Notes: generated by a model from the sequence alone, not told the origin. Positions 37,711-50,702 are shown, numbered from the stretch's first letter. The stretch: 64,000 nucleotides of DNA from Bombus terrestris (GCF_910591885.1 NC_063274.1:22652164-22716163), one strand, 5' to 3'. Program-made: numbers and translations.

Positions 37711-38825
37711 ACAGAAGATCATGATAAGGCATATTATTTTTACATTTTTTTCAAAAGAATAATTGTATAATTTATTTTACATGAAGATTATGGAAGAAAA
37801 ACATGATAACTACATTTTTGCTGATTTTTTGATTCCAATGCTCATTTTAGAATTAAACAGAAGGATTTTAATACGACAATTGGAAACGGAAACATTCTGT
37901 TAAGTCTAAAGAGGAAGTCTAGAGTAAATCTTTCAAAAATAGTTGATTAGTTGATGAAATTTTGTGGAAATAGATATGCACATTTAGTATAATTATTAAG
38001 ACAAGCAATATTTTAATATACTCAGTATTTTAATAGTACGAGTATGAAAATATGTTTATAATTTTGAAAAGTACGAAGGAAGATATATTTGCAACAAAAA
38101 CCAAATATATAAAAAGACAACTTTGGTAACGCGGGATTGTTTGAAAACGTATTGAATTTTAATACTGCTTCCATATAAAAAAATAGGAAATATCATTTAT
38201 TATATGTTTTCATGTAAACTCCATATATCATTCTTACAGCTTTCAAAACTCAATATATGTACTAGATTAATTTCAAATTATGAAAATTGATCGTCTCCTT
38301 GATTTCACGGTTAAATATGTATTTTTTCATTTTTATGATTATTTTAAAATTATCGATTGTTATAATTTATAATGTTAGGTATACATTTGATTGTTTACGA
38401 CACTTAATAAATCTGTGATTTATTTTTCGAAAGCTAAAATATCGATAAATTTCGTTCTAAAATAAATTACTCTATGAATTTCTTCTTGAAAAAATCAACA
38501 TAGCCGCTGATTGCTGGAGTCTTTGTCATCGTATCATTTTCATATACATGCATACGACATATTTTTAATGTCTTATTTATTCCTAAATTTAATACTTATA
38601 ATATTCCTATGAATCGAAATATACGTAAAGATTTGAGAAAAATACAAATATTTTTGAATCAAAACTCGTGCATAATAATTTTGCAAATTTGATATATTTA
38701 AAAGGTTCGTATAAAAGAAAAAGAGATTGGTAGCAGCGTAATTGGCACTCCGAGTGCAAAGGATTGTTAATTATAAGCTAACTCGGGTGTCCTTGCAGAA
38801 TCAATGTTCATTTAATGTGTATTAT

Positions 38826-39170
38826 TGCTCCGTTACGAGTTACGAGCCGGGGCTTCGGCAGCGCGAGAGGCCGGCAAGAGTATTTTGGGGCTTTGGGAAT
38901 ACGGTTGCGGTGTGTTAGCATTAACACTAGCAGGTATGTATATAGACGAACCTGGCGCGAGGTCAGCGAGTCAGCCGCAAGAGGTTGAAAGTTGGAATTG
39001 CGTGAACGAACGCGATGCGAAATTGGCGAATCATTGAGACAGGCGGCGTATGGAAACTATTTAACTCAATGCGGAATCGGGGAGCCACTGGATTAGAAAG
39101 ATTCTCTTTTGGATCGAGACGCGCGAATGAATCTGATGCGAAATCAGAGAATCGCAGGCAATGTTAGTAA
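38826..39170. repeat. GC-rich dispersed repeat, copy 2
   Basis: It shares GTTACGAGTTAC, GGCTTCG, TGTGTTA, GACGAACCTGGCGCGAGGTC, GGCGGC...AAACT and GCGAATGAATCTGATGCGAA with the copy at 2430-2725. The sequence beyond it to 39.8 kb is also GC-richer and includes CCTTATATACC, so a solo LTR or similar element is possible. Confidence 0.55.
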
Positions 39171-41248
39171 AAGTTTCGTAACTAGATTAATAAGAATTGA
39201 CTCGAGCAGTAATGTCACATCTTGTAGATAAGTTCAATTATGTTATAGTTGTAGAAAACTGTAGAGAACACAACTATATCTATTGCAAATAAAACATTGT
39301 TACAAGTATGTATGTGTCGCGGATAAACGAGCATAATGTGTATTACCTTAAAGTTTAGTCGCACGGTTTTGACGCATTGGCAATGTCTTAAGATTTAAAA
39401 TTAAGAACGGTTTCAAAGTGATATCAAACTCAATTTAAACTGATTCGCAAATTCTGGCGGGGAAATCCGACGATCGATTGGAAGGGAATTTTAGCCCGAT
39501 CTCACTATACGACTATACTGACTGTTAAAAACGTGACGCGAAGTAGCACGATGATACTTTTCATGACGTTTTCTCTGTTCTGTCCGAGGAGTGTGATTTA
39601 TTCAGCTCCTTATATACCATGAAAAATCTCAAAATTTTCGTGGTAGAGGTTGGACAATTTATCGTATACATATGGAAACCGCAACACGTCAAGAGTTCTG
39701 GGAACGACACCCCCGGATGTATCGTACACGCCTTGCTTTTTATCTATAAAGTACAACCGCTGCTGTTGTTTCTTCATTGTTTAGATTTAGATAAATGTTT
39801 AACAGAAAGACATTTCTGTTTCCTGAGTGCGCTTCAAGGAATTTGAAAAGTGCAGCAGGAGACAAGATATCTCCATCTATAACAGCTCTATCTTATTATT
39901 TATATTAATTGATATCAACTGTTGTTTTTATCAATATCCATCAACTCTATACGGTTGCCTAATAACATCAGAGGATAAGAGTAGATTAAAGATGTTCATT
40001 ACAAATATATCTTATACATCCTACAATAATTTAAAAGTACATTTATTGTTTTGTTCCAAATAAATAATGATTTATCTCGAAAAGTTTCAGAAACCATCCC
40101 GAAAGAGTGAATTTTTGATCTGGCCCTCCTTTTGGAATTTTTTCAACATGTAAATTGAAAGTTGTTCTGAATTGTTCTACTTCTAAAGTATTATTTCGCT
40201 ATTATATCTAGTTTAAGAAATAATATGAAAAGCTGTATTTATAATAGAATGGATATTTCTCTACATTGTAACAAAAATAATACAGTAAAGGGAACTGAGA
40301 ACAACCCAGAACAAAAATTTGAGCTAGCATAAGTATAAATATATAAGTAAGGCCGACTGTTTTACTCTTGCATCGACGCTGCCTCCAGGCGATATTTTAT
40401 CAATTTTCTCGGAAATGAAAGTGGGTCGGAATCGACAATAAAATATTGATATTCTTATTTTTTCGGACGGTACACGTGTTTGCTAGTGAGATTGATTTGT
40501 AAAAGAAAATACGAAAAAAGCTTCCAATTTTTTTATCTATGGTAACTAATGGAGATGAAACTTGGATCGAAGAAACAAAGATATTTTTCCGATTAGTTAT
40601 TATGCAGATCATGTATAAAAGAAGATTAACATTTTGAGAAACGTCTTCCTATACATATAACTGCTGTGACGTCCTCTTTAGTTTTCGAGATATTCATAAA
40701 AATATTTATGACACCTTTTACCTTGGTGCTAGGTTCATGTGTGGATATGATTATATTATACATGTGCGTGTGACGCGATGTGTTTATACGTCTCTCGTTT
40801 CAATTTGTAAAGACAGGTAGAGAGGAAAAAAATACAATTTATTTTTGTAGTAGCTCATCTATTCGGAAGTATATATATTGTACAACTATATATGCCAGTA
40901 AATGACAAATTTTCTTTCTTTGATATTTGGGTTAGATAATTGAGTTTCTTCATAAAAGGAACTATTACAACTGTAATGTTTTTCGAATAAATGTTCATTT
41001 ATATTCATAATTTTGGATAACAAAATATCTATAATAAGATATTCTATAGCGCTTATCGTTTAATCAGTTTAATATAATGAAACCAAATTTCGTTTTTAAT
41101 TGTAATGTACGTCAGGCATATATAAAATAAATATAATTACTAGCGTAAATAGGTGCAAACAATAAAGAGCAGTTAAATAAAATTTTCAACCCCAGTATCT
41201 CCCTGACTTCACCCGCACCACGTATATTACCACATTTTTCTCATATCT

Positions 41249-41890
41249 TCAAAGAAACGAGTTGGGACTCTCTTTTCTCTCTCTCTCTCTCTCGCTCTTT
41301 CTAAAATACCTTTCGTGGTCCCTCGATGAGAGGATTAAAAATTCTTCGCTAGACCATACTATACTAAAACAGATCCGCACGAGGTTTGAATTTACAGAGG
41401 TGGTTCCATACGAATCGCTCTGGCCATAGGAAGGGTCCATAGTCCATAACGGATCTCGTGGGCGCGCAAAAAACGCTGTATGGGGCTTGGCATGTTGTGA
41501 ATCCCATACAGGTGGTGTATATTTCCTCGAGTTTCGTGGGACTCTACGATCTGTGTCCGTTGCGGCGAAAGAGGTGGTCTCGGTCCGCGAGACCATTCGC
41601 TGTGGGCGTGCACTAATGACTTGAATTAAACTTGTTTCGTCAGGTCGTACCACCTCTCCGAAATCATGTGTTCTGTTGATCCACGAAAAGATATTGTACA
41701 CGTGATTATATATTTCCGCGAATCGACTGAATTTCTCGATTGCCTCGTTTTCACTTTTCTTTTTATTCTCGTAGCTTAGATTAGGATATGACGGATATGA
41801 TACGAAATGGAGAATTTCGTTCATTTTTATCTCTGTTAATGTATTAGAAATTATTATATGATTCAATTGATAAAAATTGAAATTCTTCAT
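41249..41890 (-). CDS. hypothetical ORF, 213 codons, doubtful
   Basis: A single minus-strand open frame from a real ATG (41890) to a stop at 41249 inside the babo intron. It is long for AT-rich intronic DNA. The middle (about residues 75-175) is in a GC-richer patch and includes DFGEVVRPDETS, KYTPPVWDSQHAKPH and WTMDPSYGQSDSYG. The C-terminus runs into an Arg/Glu run coded by the (CT)n microsatellite at 41276-41294. No domain, signal peptide or membrane segment was recognised. The GC-rich patch also reads open for long stretches in other frames, so the ORF may be chance or an old element. Confidence 0.2.
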   Translation of the reverse strand: MKNFNFYQLNHIIISNTLTEIKMNEILHFVSYPSYPNLSYENKKKSENEAIEKFSRFAEIYNHVYNIFSWINRTHDFGEVVRPDETSLIQVISARPQRMVSRTETTSFAATDTDRRVPRNSRKYTPPVWDSQHAKPHTAFFARPRDPLWTMDPSYGQSDSYGTTSVNSNLVRICFSIVWSSEEFLILSSRDHERYFRKSERERERKESPNSFL

Positions 41891-43790
41891 AAACGGATAC
41901 TAAATTATATAATAAAAACTTTAAATTACCGAACGAATATTAGTGTAATGTTAATATTTGTTTGCCACATAATATATTCTGCTATAATATCGCTAGTAAT
42001 AATAAGCTTATAGTTAATACAACATTAAATTCCAATTAAAAAATTCCAATTAATTACAATTTTTATTCGTAAGACCTTTTTTTCACTTTGTGCGATTTAT
42101 AGAAAAAATAATTCTTTGGCATAGCAAAAACATTGAATAATTGATTACAATTGCATATTTATAAGGCAGGAGTTAAGATATACTTTTATTTTATTCGAAG
42201 TAAAATTTTTCCAAATTTCCCGAATTTGTTTGAATTCTATTAAGATCATACACATTGTATTAACATTCATACTCGCGTGTACATATTACATACTCTTGAA
42301 TTATTAACCGTTTCATGCTCCATGTTGCGTGTACCCAATTGTATCTACTCTGATAATTAATTTTTAATTTTAGTATACTGTATCTTGTATAGGAAAATAT
42401 CAGAAGGGTTTTGTTTTTATTATTAATAACTGATAGCTTAAAGTTTCTCCATAGTCCTGAAAAAATGATGTGTCATTAATTAAAAAAGTAATGTACTATC
42501 AACTGCCATTTTGATAGTATCTAATCAAAGAGAAATCAAATATTTTGCGATTGGACTATCGTATGTCATATATTAAATGCTAATCATAAAGTATACATAA
42601 AATTTTGGGAAAGGAAACCTTGAAATCCCAGTGATGGTGAACTTGTCTTGATATTTGTTACTACAATATGTATGTACATGTTTCGACATACAGCTAGACA
42701 GGTTCGAGTGAAAAAAGAAGGTACATGGTACGATCGAAATGACGTGCGTCATCAGTCATCAAGCACGTGATAAATTACCGAGCAGATAATGCTTCCATCG
42801 TTTTTCTTAGTAAATCGAGTTGCACTCGAAGCGACGTTTTTTTAGCTTGCCCAACTTATTACGAGGAATTTAAATTCGAGTTCATTTAAATTTAAATAGT
42901 TGCGTAAATACCTTTGAATCTTATGTTTTCTGCCAGAGAATATCGTAAAATATATCTGAATATATTTGAATATCATACATGCAAAAAGAATTGTTACGCT
43001 TTTAATATCAATTTAAAAAATTGCAAGCATTGAAATATGTCGCGATATGCGGGAGATTTAAAAGAATAAATTTATGTAACGCACCGTTCGAAAATAACGA
43101 AGTTACGTTACCCTATACCGTATTCGATCCTTATCACGTTAGATTATTTTATCTTATTAATCGTTTTATTATTATATGAATAAGAATGACGAAAGATGTA
43201 TTTAAATATCAAGTAATCGCATTAGTAATCATATCCGATTATTACCATATGAAATGTCACCTTATAAAATAAAACATTAGTTGTACGCTGTTAATTGTAA
43301 GTTTCTTATCTTCTAAATCATATATATATATCATATATATATGTAAGATCATAATCTGGGGATAATTCAGGGATCGATTCTGTAGTCTGAAAATCGAGTT
43401 TTTATTATGAAGTAAATAATAAAATACAAAAATAAACAACAATTAGTATGCGTCTATAACAATAAATAACAATAATTATCTAAACGGGAAATAACAAGTC
43501 TTTAGTGCAATGTTTACCTGAAAATCGAGAATCGATTTTCAATGTCCTGAGCTACCGATCTTTCTTCTTCAGTCTTTAAAATCTTAAATAACTATTCTGT
43601 AGCCTTGTCTGTCTCTAATGTAACTCTCTGTCCGTCCGTTCGGGAAAAACGTGCTTCTTAAAAATGGTCATCCGTAAAACAAAAGAAGATCGGTCTGCCC
43701 GTGAAACACAGCCTGTCGTGCTACCCGTAAAACAAAAAGAATCCCTATCCTACATGAACTCTAGGGAGTTTACATATATATTTGATTATA

Positions 43791-43796
<6 letters not shown>

Positions 43797-43842
<46 letters not shown>
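43797..43842. repeat. (TA)n microsatellite
   Basis: About 45 bp of uninterrupted TA dinucleotides. Just upstream (43655-43735) are three imperfect copies of CCGTAAAACAAAA at ~30 bp spacing. Confidence 0.95.
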
Positions 43843-43845
<3 letters not shown>

Positions 43846-44353
43846 GTAAAATATTTTGTCTGGTTATTTGTAAGATTTGTAAGAGTTCAGAAATATCTTC
43901 CAAATAATTGGTGGATTACAAGGATGCTTAGGTAGAATAAGAAGTATCCTTAACATTGCCCAATTATCCGAACACTAAATTTATATTTACAGAAATATTC
44001 ATGCCATTTTCTCCTTTAAATTCACATAACTAAATTACACAAATATTCTGTTTACGCGTTAATGTCGGTATAACAAAGTTTGATATCTTTGTTATAAATT
44101 TTCTTGGCATTGAATATGTATGCTTCATAGTAGAAGGAAGAGTATGAACCATACCTATGTGTGATTCTTCTCATTTAATGTAGTGGATGATAATTCACCA
44201 GCACGATAAAAGAAAATTTAATGGGTGATAATAGCGCACCAAATTCAAACTTCAAACAAATGACATTTCATATGCATCGAATACGTGATATTCGATGACA
44301 TTCAACTGGTTTACCATTGTCGATAAAATTTCTTTCTTTTTTTCATTTTTCAG

Positions 44354-44468
44354 GACTGTTGAAGTGTTATTGCGATATTTGCACGGATACCAATCACACG
44401 TGCGAAACCGATGGTTATTGCTTTGCTAGCACCAGCTTGGAGAATGATATGACCACATATGCCCGGAG
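44354..44468 (+). CDS. babo: babo ectodomain exon 2 (shared N-terminal half)
   Basis: Acceptor TTTTTCAG|GA and donor GGAG|GTAACG. Phase 1 in, phase 2 out. It encodes GLLKCYCDICTDTNHTCETD, then GYCFAS and TSLENDMTTYAR, with cysteines at residues 33, 35, 38, 45 and 51 in the C-x-C-x2-C-x6-C-x5-C order of the three-finger ectodomain of activin/TGF-beta type I receptors (ALK5: CFCHLC...CVTDGLCF). N42-H-T44 is an N-glycosylation sequon. Ending in AG, it can join to either of two downstream exons that each begin with G-TGC (Arg-Cys). Confidence 0.92.
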
Positions 44469-45099
44469 GTAACGTATTTGCATGTGTATTTAGCCACGAC
44501 AGTAATTTCTCACTGACCAAAAAAATTAAATTCTCTTTAATCGTCGATATGTCGTTTTCAGTCGACAAAGGTTAATCTTTCGAACGATCCATTTGTTTCT
44601 ATTGTTTACGGAAACGATGATTTCGTTCGAAGATCGTGTTGATTTTTTAATTCTTCGATATTTCGACAATCATGAATAAACTATTTACATGTTTCTATTA
44701 AAATTGAATTATATTACATTTATATTGAATTGGAACATGTAAATGACAATTCAAACGATTTACGTACGTATAAATATTACGTTTACGAAATATAATGGGT
44801 TGTAATATATAATACATATATAAAAGTTATCTACTATACACAACGACATAAGTTACAAATTACATTACTATCCAACATCTGTGAGAAACATTTAAGATAC
44901 TTTTTCTGGATATGAATATTATGTGTTATACAATATATTTTTTTATAATATACGACATAATACGACTATCATGATTATACAATTGGCAAAATTTTAAACA
45001 AATCTAAAAATGTACATACAAATCACGAAAGATTTACTTATTGTATGTTTGCAATAAATGTCTTATAACTTCTATATACAGAGTGGTTCACAAATTGGT

Positions 45100-45560
45100 T
45101 ACCAAGATGTTTGAGCTCATAGTTTAACAAATAAAATGTTTCGAGTAAAAGTTGTGTCTTTTTGTATCTTGCTTTTCCATGTTTATTTTGTATCTTTTCA
45201 GTAGTACCATATATTCTTTTTATCATGTCTTCTATCTATAGTTTTCATTAGTTTTGGAATATCAATGTTACTTATGTATCTGCGATGAAATAGTAAGTGG
45301 CAAGTCAAAAACGAATCAAATTAGTATCGAATGAAATGAATTCGTTTTCTAAGGTAGTATAAAGATATGGCAAGAGAAATATATGGTTCTATTCAGAAAA
45401 GTACTAAGTACAGAATGATTTTTGTTTTTTATGAAGAAAATGATATTTTTGAATTTTTTTTTTACATCAGTAAGTTCCTCATTTGACGCCAATGAACATT
45501 TACTCGAAACACTGTGCTATTTAATCTACTAAGTTCATTAAGTTCAAATATTCTAGATTA
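45100..45560. repeat. imperfect long inverted-repeat element
   Basis: The left arm (about 45105-45240) contains CATAGTTTAACAAAT, TGTTTCGAGTAAAAG, CTTTTCAGTAGTACCATATA and ATCATGTCTT. The right arm (about 45360-45560) carries the same blocks in reverse complement (AAGATATGGCAAGAG, ATATATGGTTC, CAGAAAAGTAC, TTTACTCGAAACA). The arms differ by insertions. It looks like a foldback MITE, and a related arm lies at 27.75 kb. Confidence 0.6.
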
Positions 45561-47065
45561 CGAGGAATATCTCGTGTAATATCGCAATATTACACGAATT
45601 GTTTTGAATTGTCATTTATATGTTTAATAATTGAACGTAGTACCACTACCGTTAAATTTCTACATTGAAACGGACTGTGCGATAAATTTCGTAACAATGG
45701 CAAATCATGACATTAGGGGATGAACAATATCGATGTTCATATCAGGGACCAGTAATTAATTTTACTACATCTATGGACGTAAAACAACATTCGCTTCGCA
45801 TAATCGCGTTATCTGAAATAAATAGAAGCAATATCTGTTCGCGATAATCGCGGCAAACAATGTGCTTTCCCAACTCGAGTATCCGGCAAAAGTGATTTTT
45901 TAACTAAATTCCAGCGTTAATTGGACGTTATTGAGGAATAAATTATGGACAGAGTAATAAAACGAGCGATCAAGCAGCGCGGTGTACCGGTGAAGCTTGT
46001 CGGTAATGCGTTCCTTTCGTGAAACGCACCGCGTAAAATAAAACAAATTAAATACATAAATATATTTATAAATATATAAAAGATTATCATTATCCTTCTT
46101 ACATATGTAGATGTTTCATTGCCAGTTTTAAATCACGCCCGTTTTCTCGAATTCGATATAACGAATTCGCCGTGAAATATTTCCGGATTTGCTATCAGAG
46201 CTAATAATTGTTTGATTTTTAAAGTAGCTTAAAAAATTTCAGTTTTAATAGCATGTAATAGCGTGATAATTTACAAAATGGAATCTTTTTAAATTATATT
46301 TAAGTATATTTTGGCGTAGACTAAATTTTTTTTTAATACAATATTGTTTTTAAGTAAAGTTACTTCATTTACGAGAATTTGATATTTCTACTTATGGTCA
46401 TTAATCCTTTTAATTTCTGATTATTTATGTACGTGAAACATAAATCAAACGATTTGACTTATGTTAGACATCATAATGTCGACTAACTTAAACGATTGAC
46501 AAATTGAAATTAATATAACGAGCTTGATTTTTTCTTTGAATTTGAAATACCTAATCGTAGGTAGGTACAATAAATACTAGATTAATTATCGAAAAATTTG
46601 AGTATCGAAAGTGATTCGAGCAGATATGAGAAAGTAAAAACTTCGATATTAAAAAATCCCAATATACAAACTCAAAATCTTCGACTTGCTAAACAAATTC
46701 CATTAAAAAAACCAAATACTCAAAAGTTGCAATATTCGACCGAAAATTTTAATATTAAAGAACATTATTATTCGAAACATTAAATATTCAAGAATTTGAA
46801 GAGTCAAACTCCAACTTGTTTCTTACGACGTATTAAATCAAAAGTAGTCGAATCCAGAATATTTTTTTAGGCGCCTTCAAATCTGTAATAAGTCAACAAT
46901 TATTCCAATAAAAAACTATTAGAGCGTATTTGAAAAAAAAAGAACAGATTCCATTGATTATAATTAATTGCCCGTTTCAATATTTTCAATTCAATGATTT
47001 TCCAAAACAACTGAAAATTCCATTATAAAGACTCGATTCCTCAACACACGAAGCTGTCGAAACAA

Positions 47066-47665
47066 TACGGGGTCCGACCGAATAACATGTAAAAACGGGT
47101 ACGACGTGATTTCTTACGTGAAAATAAGAAAAGAATATAGAATACAATATTTTCACTTTCGACTTAGTTTCCGAGAAAGTCGAGTTTGAAAATTTATCGA
47201 GTATATTTGAACATGACTAATTCCGCAACGGACAGGACTAAATAATCGCCAGAAGATTATTCTATGTGTGAAGACAAGTCGAAAATGTAGAATAAGATTT
47301 TTTCACCAGACACTGCGTTTCCGAGAAAAAAAATTTGAAAATTTATCATACGCGTGTACTAGGCTGATTCTTAACTAGACACGTCCAAATTCTATTTTCT
47401 CGAAAATGAAATCTTAAAAGAAACAATTTTATTCTACATTTTTGACTTATTTACACACGTAGAACGGCCTCCTGTTGATTATGTATTTAGTCCCGTTCAG
47501 TTCGAAATTAACCATGTTCAAGTATGCTTAATAAATTTTCAAATTCGACTTTGTCGAAAATTAAGTCGAGAATGAGAAAATGTTGTTCTATATTTTGCCT
47601 TATTTTTACACAAGGAATTACACGCCCGCTTTTACATGTTATTCGGTCGAATCCTGTATATATTC
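47066..47665. repeat. ~600 bp near-palindrome (foldback element)
   Basis: The two halves are reverse complements about a centre near 47365. Outer blocks: GACCGAATAACATGTAAAA at 47084 against its complement at about 47632-47650. Inner blocks: TTTGAAAATTTAT, GAACATG, GGACTAAAT and AAAATGTAGAATAA, with the centre ACGCGTGTACTAG / CTAGACACGT. Each half also contains a partial tandem duplication of the TTTCCGAGAAA...TTTGAAAATTTAT unit (47169 and 47319). Identity of the arms by eye is high but not perfect. No coding sequence. Confidence 0.85.
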
Positions 47666-48281
47666 TGGCTCATTCTGAATACTCGGACAGCTCTGATTTC
47701 CCAAGTTGGTTCGATCATGTTCATCGGGAAAGCAAATTCAACGATCCCGTTCTCTTACGTCACGATTACGATCGATTCCCTCGTTGTAATTTCCAGGAAC
47801 GTTTAACCGCCTTTTTCAGTTAGCCCTGCCAAGGCATGATTAGCGTCTATTTTGGCAGTTTCAACGCGACGGAAACGAATTATTGTTGTCGGCCGGTGGT
47901 CGCGTTGGTAACGCTTCAACGTAGCCGTTCTCGCGATTTTTGATTCTCGTCGCTGTGAAAATACGAACCAAACGGAAGTGGAAAGGTCTCGTGAAAACAC
48001 CCAATAGTACCTATCATCTGCAATCTATGTTCTGCACCTCACTTTTTTTCAGTTGATTTTTTTGTTCTCAATTAACGCGTGGGGGTAGCCATGAATTTAG
48101 CCCTAGGGAAATTCTAGCAGACTGAACAATAGGTATTTATTATTTATAATTTATATTATGTAATCCTCTATAACCGGATAAAATTATGGTTAACTATTAT
48201 TTCTAACTCTTTTGACAAGAATAGCAACTATACATAATTATATATATACATATATAATTTATAATATAATATGTATGTGCT

Positions 48282-48350
48282 ATTGTTAAAGATATCATAT
48301 CATATCATCGTATATATACATATGTATATAGTACTGATATCTTTAACAAT
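48282..48350. repeat. 16 bp-arm hairpin
   Basis: ATTGTTAAAGATATCA (48282-48297) and its exact complement TGATATCTTTAACAAT (48335-48350), with a 37 nt A/T-rich loop that is itself palindromic around ACATATGT. Confidence 0.8.
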
Positions 48351-49413
48351 AATTCGAAATTACGTATTTTGAAGATTATAACGCGCTCCCACTATAGCTG
48401 TTTTTTATTCAAATTATTTGTCTGACTTTCTACTTTTACAGTAGAATTGTTCTGAGAATTGTTAGATCAGAAAGTATCGCGTATATTTCTATCTTCTTCC
48501 TTAATATAGTATATCGTAATATATAATAAGAATATGAAATAATTAGACCGTGGATGTTTATGTAAATTTCACACTCTTACCAAACAAAGAAGAATAATAA
48601 CAAAAAAATGTAAGTTAACATTTATAACCAGTAAGTCTTTCGCTTTGCACATTTTCTATTGTATTTATATTTTATTTTGTATCGTATACACTTTTGCCAT
48701 TTTTCAATATTTGATAAATGCATTAAATCCAGACATACTCGTAGTTGGGAATTTCGGATATTTTATAAAAAGCAAAGATGGTTGTTGCTGTTTCTAAGGC
48801 GTTATATTTCTTCATTGGTAAGAGATCGTTAATCGATTCCATTTTTATCTCTGTTACAAAAAGGTAGATTCCAATGATTCTCGGAGCAAATAGTACAAAC
48901 TTCATTAACTAACTCACAAAATCACTGACTCTGTAAACTGTAAACGGCGAAGCATTGTTTATTATCGATGAAGATAACCACCTGATAACGGCGTAAGGCG
49001 TAAAATTGTTTATTATGTATTAGATAATATAAAGAATGAAATATGTAATATATATACGGTCAAGCAGTTATTTTTATTTATTGCATCTATTCTCGTATCT
49101 AAATCGAATAAAATAGGTTGCACCGATATTGATCAGATTTCATACTGTTTTTCTCTACTCTTTTCCTGCGTCTTAATGAAAGGAGTCGGCGATTTAAAAT
49201 CGTATTTCTACATAAAATTTCCAGTTAAACAAGCAAATAATTAAAGAAATAGCATCTCGTGTTAGTACTAAAGAGCCACCGTATATAATATGCTTGCTTT
49301 ATGTTGATAATAATAAACTTGGTAAAGAGAATTTACATCGATTTGATATACATTACAGTTCGTATGATCGTTTAACAACATGACGTGGATAGCATAGCAA
49401 AGAGTATAATATA

Positions 49414-49556
49414 TACGATACGATACGATACGATACGATACGATACGATACGATACGATACGATACGATACGATACGACACGATATGATACGATACGATA
49501 CGATACGATACGATACGATACGATACGATACGATACGATACGATACGATACGATAC
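49414..49556. repeat. (CGATA)n pentanucleotide satellite
   Basis: About 28 units of CGATA with one interruption near 49478 and a short imperfect end. It codes an artefactual Val-Ser-Tyr-Arg-Ile repeat in the minus frames. The unit is not the insect telomere repeat TTAGG. Confidence 0.97.
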
Positions 49557-50595
49557 AGTATGATGCGCAATTTTGAAATCGGATGAAATCGAGCGAGACG
49601 ATCTGTGACGACTTGATGCTTGAGGTCACAGACATACGGACGGGACCTCAATGTTTAATGCGCTAGGCGGGTAATTCGGATAATTCAGCCGGAGATCGTA
49701 TTGAAAATAGCACGACCGAGATTATTTGATTGGTCGAAACGAGAAAGCAGCACGAGACAATTTCCTGCTATCGACCGATTACAGAATGAAGTGGTTGATA
49801 CGCGAATCGTATTAAATATTAAATTTTCGTTTCATACTTGGTTTCTCTTTTACAAGCATGTTCAGTGTCTTTTTTTCACATTTCTTGATTGTAGTATATA
49901 GATACGTACAGTGCCTTTCTATATAATACTGTATGATAATGTATACTTTATAAATTATTTTGAAATTTAATTAGCTCTGTAACGAGACTCGACTATTAAG
50001 AGTGTATTGGTAAATTTTGAAACGAATTTGACAATTTATATAAAAGTTACAAGATATTAGTAATTAGATATAGCAAGCATATATTTTTTAAAGATCATTA
50101 AAGTATCAGGGACAATTATTTATTATATTAGTATCTAAGCCACAATATATAGTCTCACCTGATATTGATATCTTGCTTTACGGCACTGTTATTATCCATA
50201 GCGAAAAATGCCTCAGGTAAAAATTAAATGGCTTGAAAGGAAACAAATACAAAAATAGTGCCTTACATCTTTCCTTGTCTTTCATACTATAGTTTTTACA
50301 ATATAAAAGTTTATCTACCGAATTAATAGCTTCATTAATCTCAAATTTTTATTTTCAATAATCTATTCTTTAACTCCTATTTACTTTTAAGTTTTAATTT
50401 ATAAAAATAAAAAGCAATACATTTACGAAAATCTTCTATATGTATATGGATATATTTATCACACAATACTTCACACTTATGCTTTCAATGCTAATCTAGC
50501 TAGTGAAATTCACTATTTTCTTTTGACAGTCTACCGAATTCTTTAAAATAAGTTACTTCAAATAACAGTTGAATTCTATTACGCGCAAAATACTT

Positions 50596-50702
50596 GGTCG
50601 AAAGAAAGAAAAAAAGAAAGAAAGAAAGAAAGTAAATAAATAAGAAGGGGAGGAAGAAAGGAAGAAAGAAAGGAAGGAAGGAAGGAAGAAAGAAAAAAAA
50701 GC
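50596..50702 (+). repeat. ~105 bp purine tract (GAAA/GGAA)
   Basis: An almost unbroken run of A and G in the sense strand of babo, ending about 115 nt before alternative exon 3a. It could fold as triplex DNA, or as RNA bind purine-rich splicing factors. Confidence 0.9.

Larger units (their letters stand above)
24641..44353 (+). other. babo intron 1 (19.7 kb)
   Basis: AT-rich, with no other gene confidently recognised. It holds transposon relics and inverted repeats listed separately (26.6, 27.7, 28.8, 29.7, 31.9, 35.0-36.5 and 38.8-39.2 kb), microsatellites, and GC-rich patches of unknown nature at 28.46-28.58, 37.33-37.70 and 41.39-41.65 kb. Confidence 0.7.

Noticed and set aside
47524..48000. 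ORFs on both strands right of the palindrome
   Set aside because: Short, partly inside the inverted repeat, and without a recognisable domain.
49268..49651. ORFs with a Val-Ser-Tyr-Arg-Ile repeat
   Set aside because: Pure translation of the CGATA satellite.
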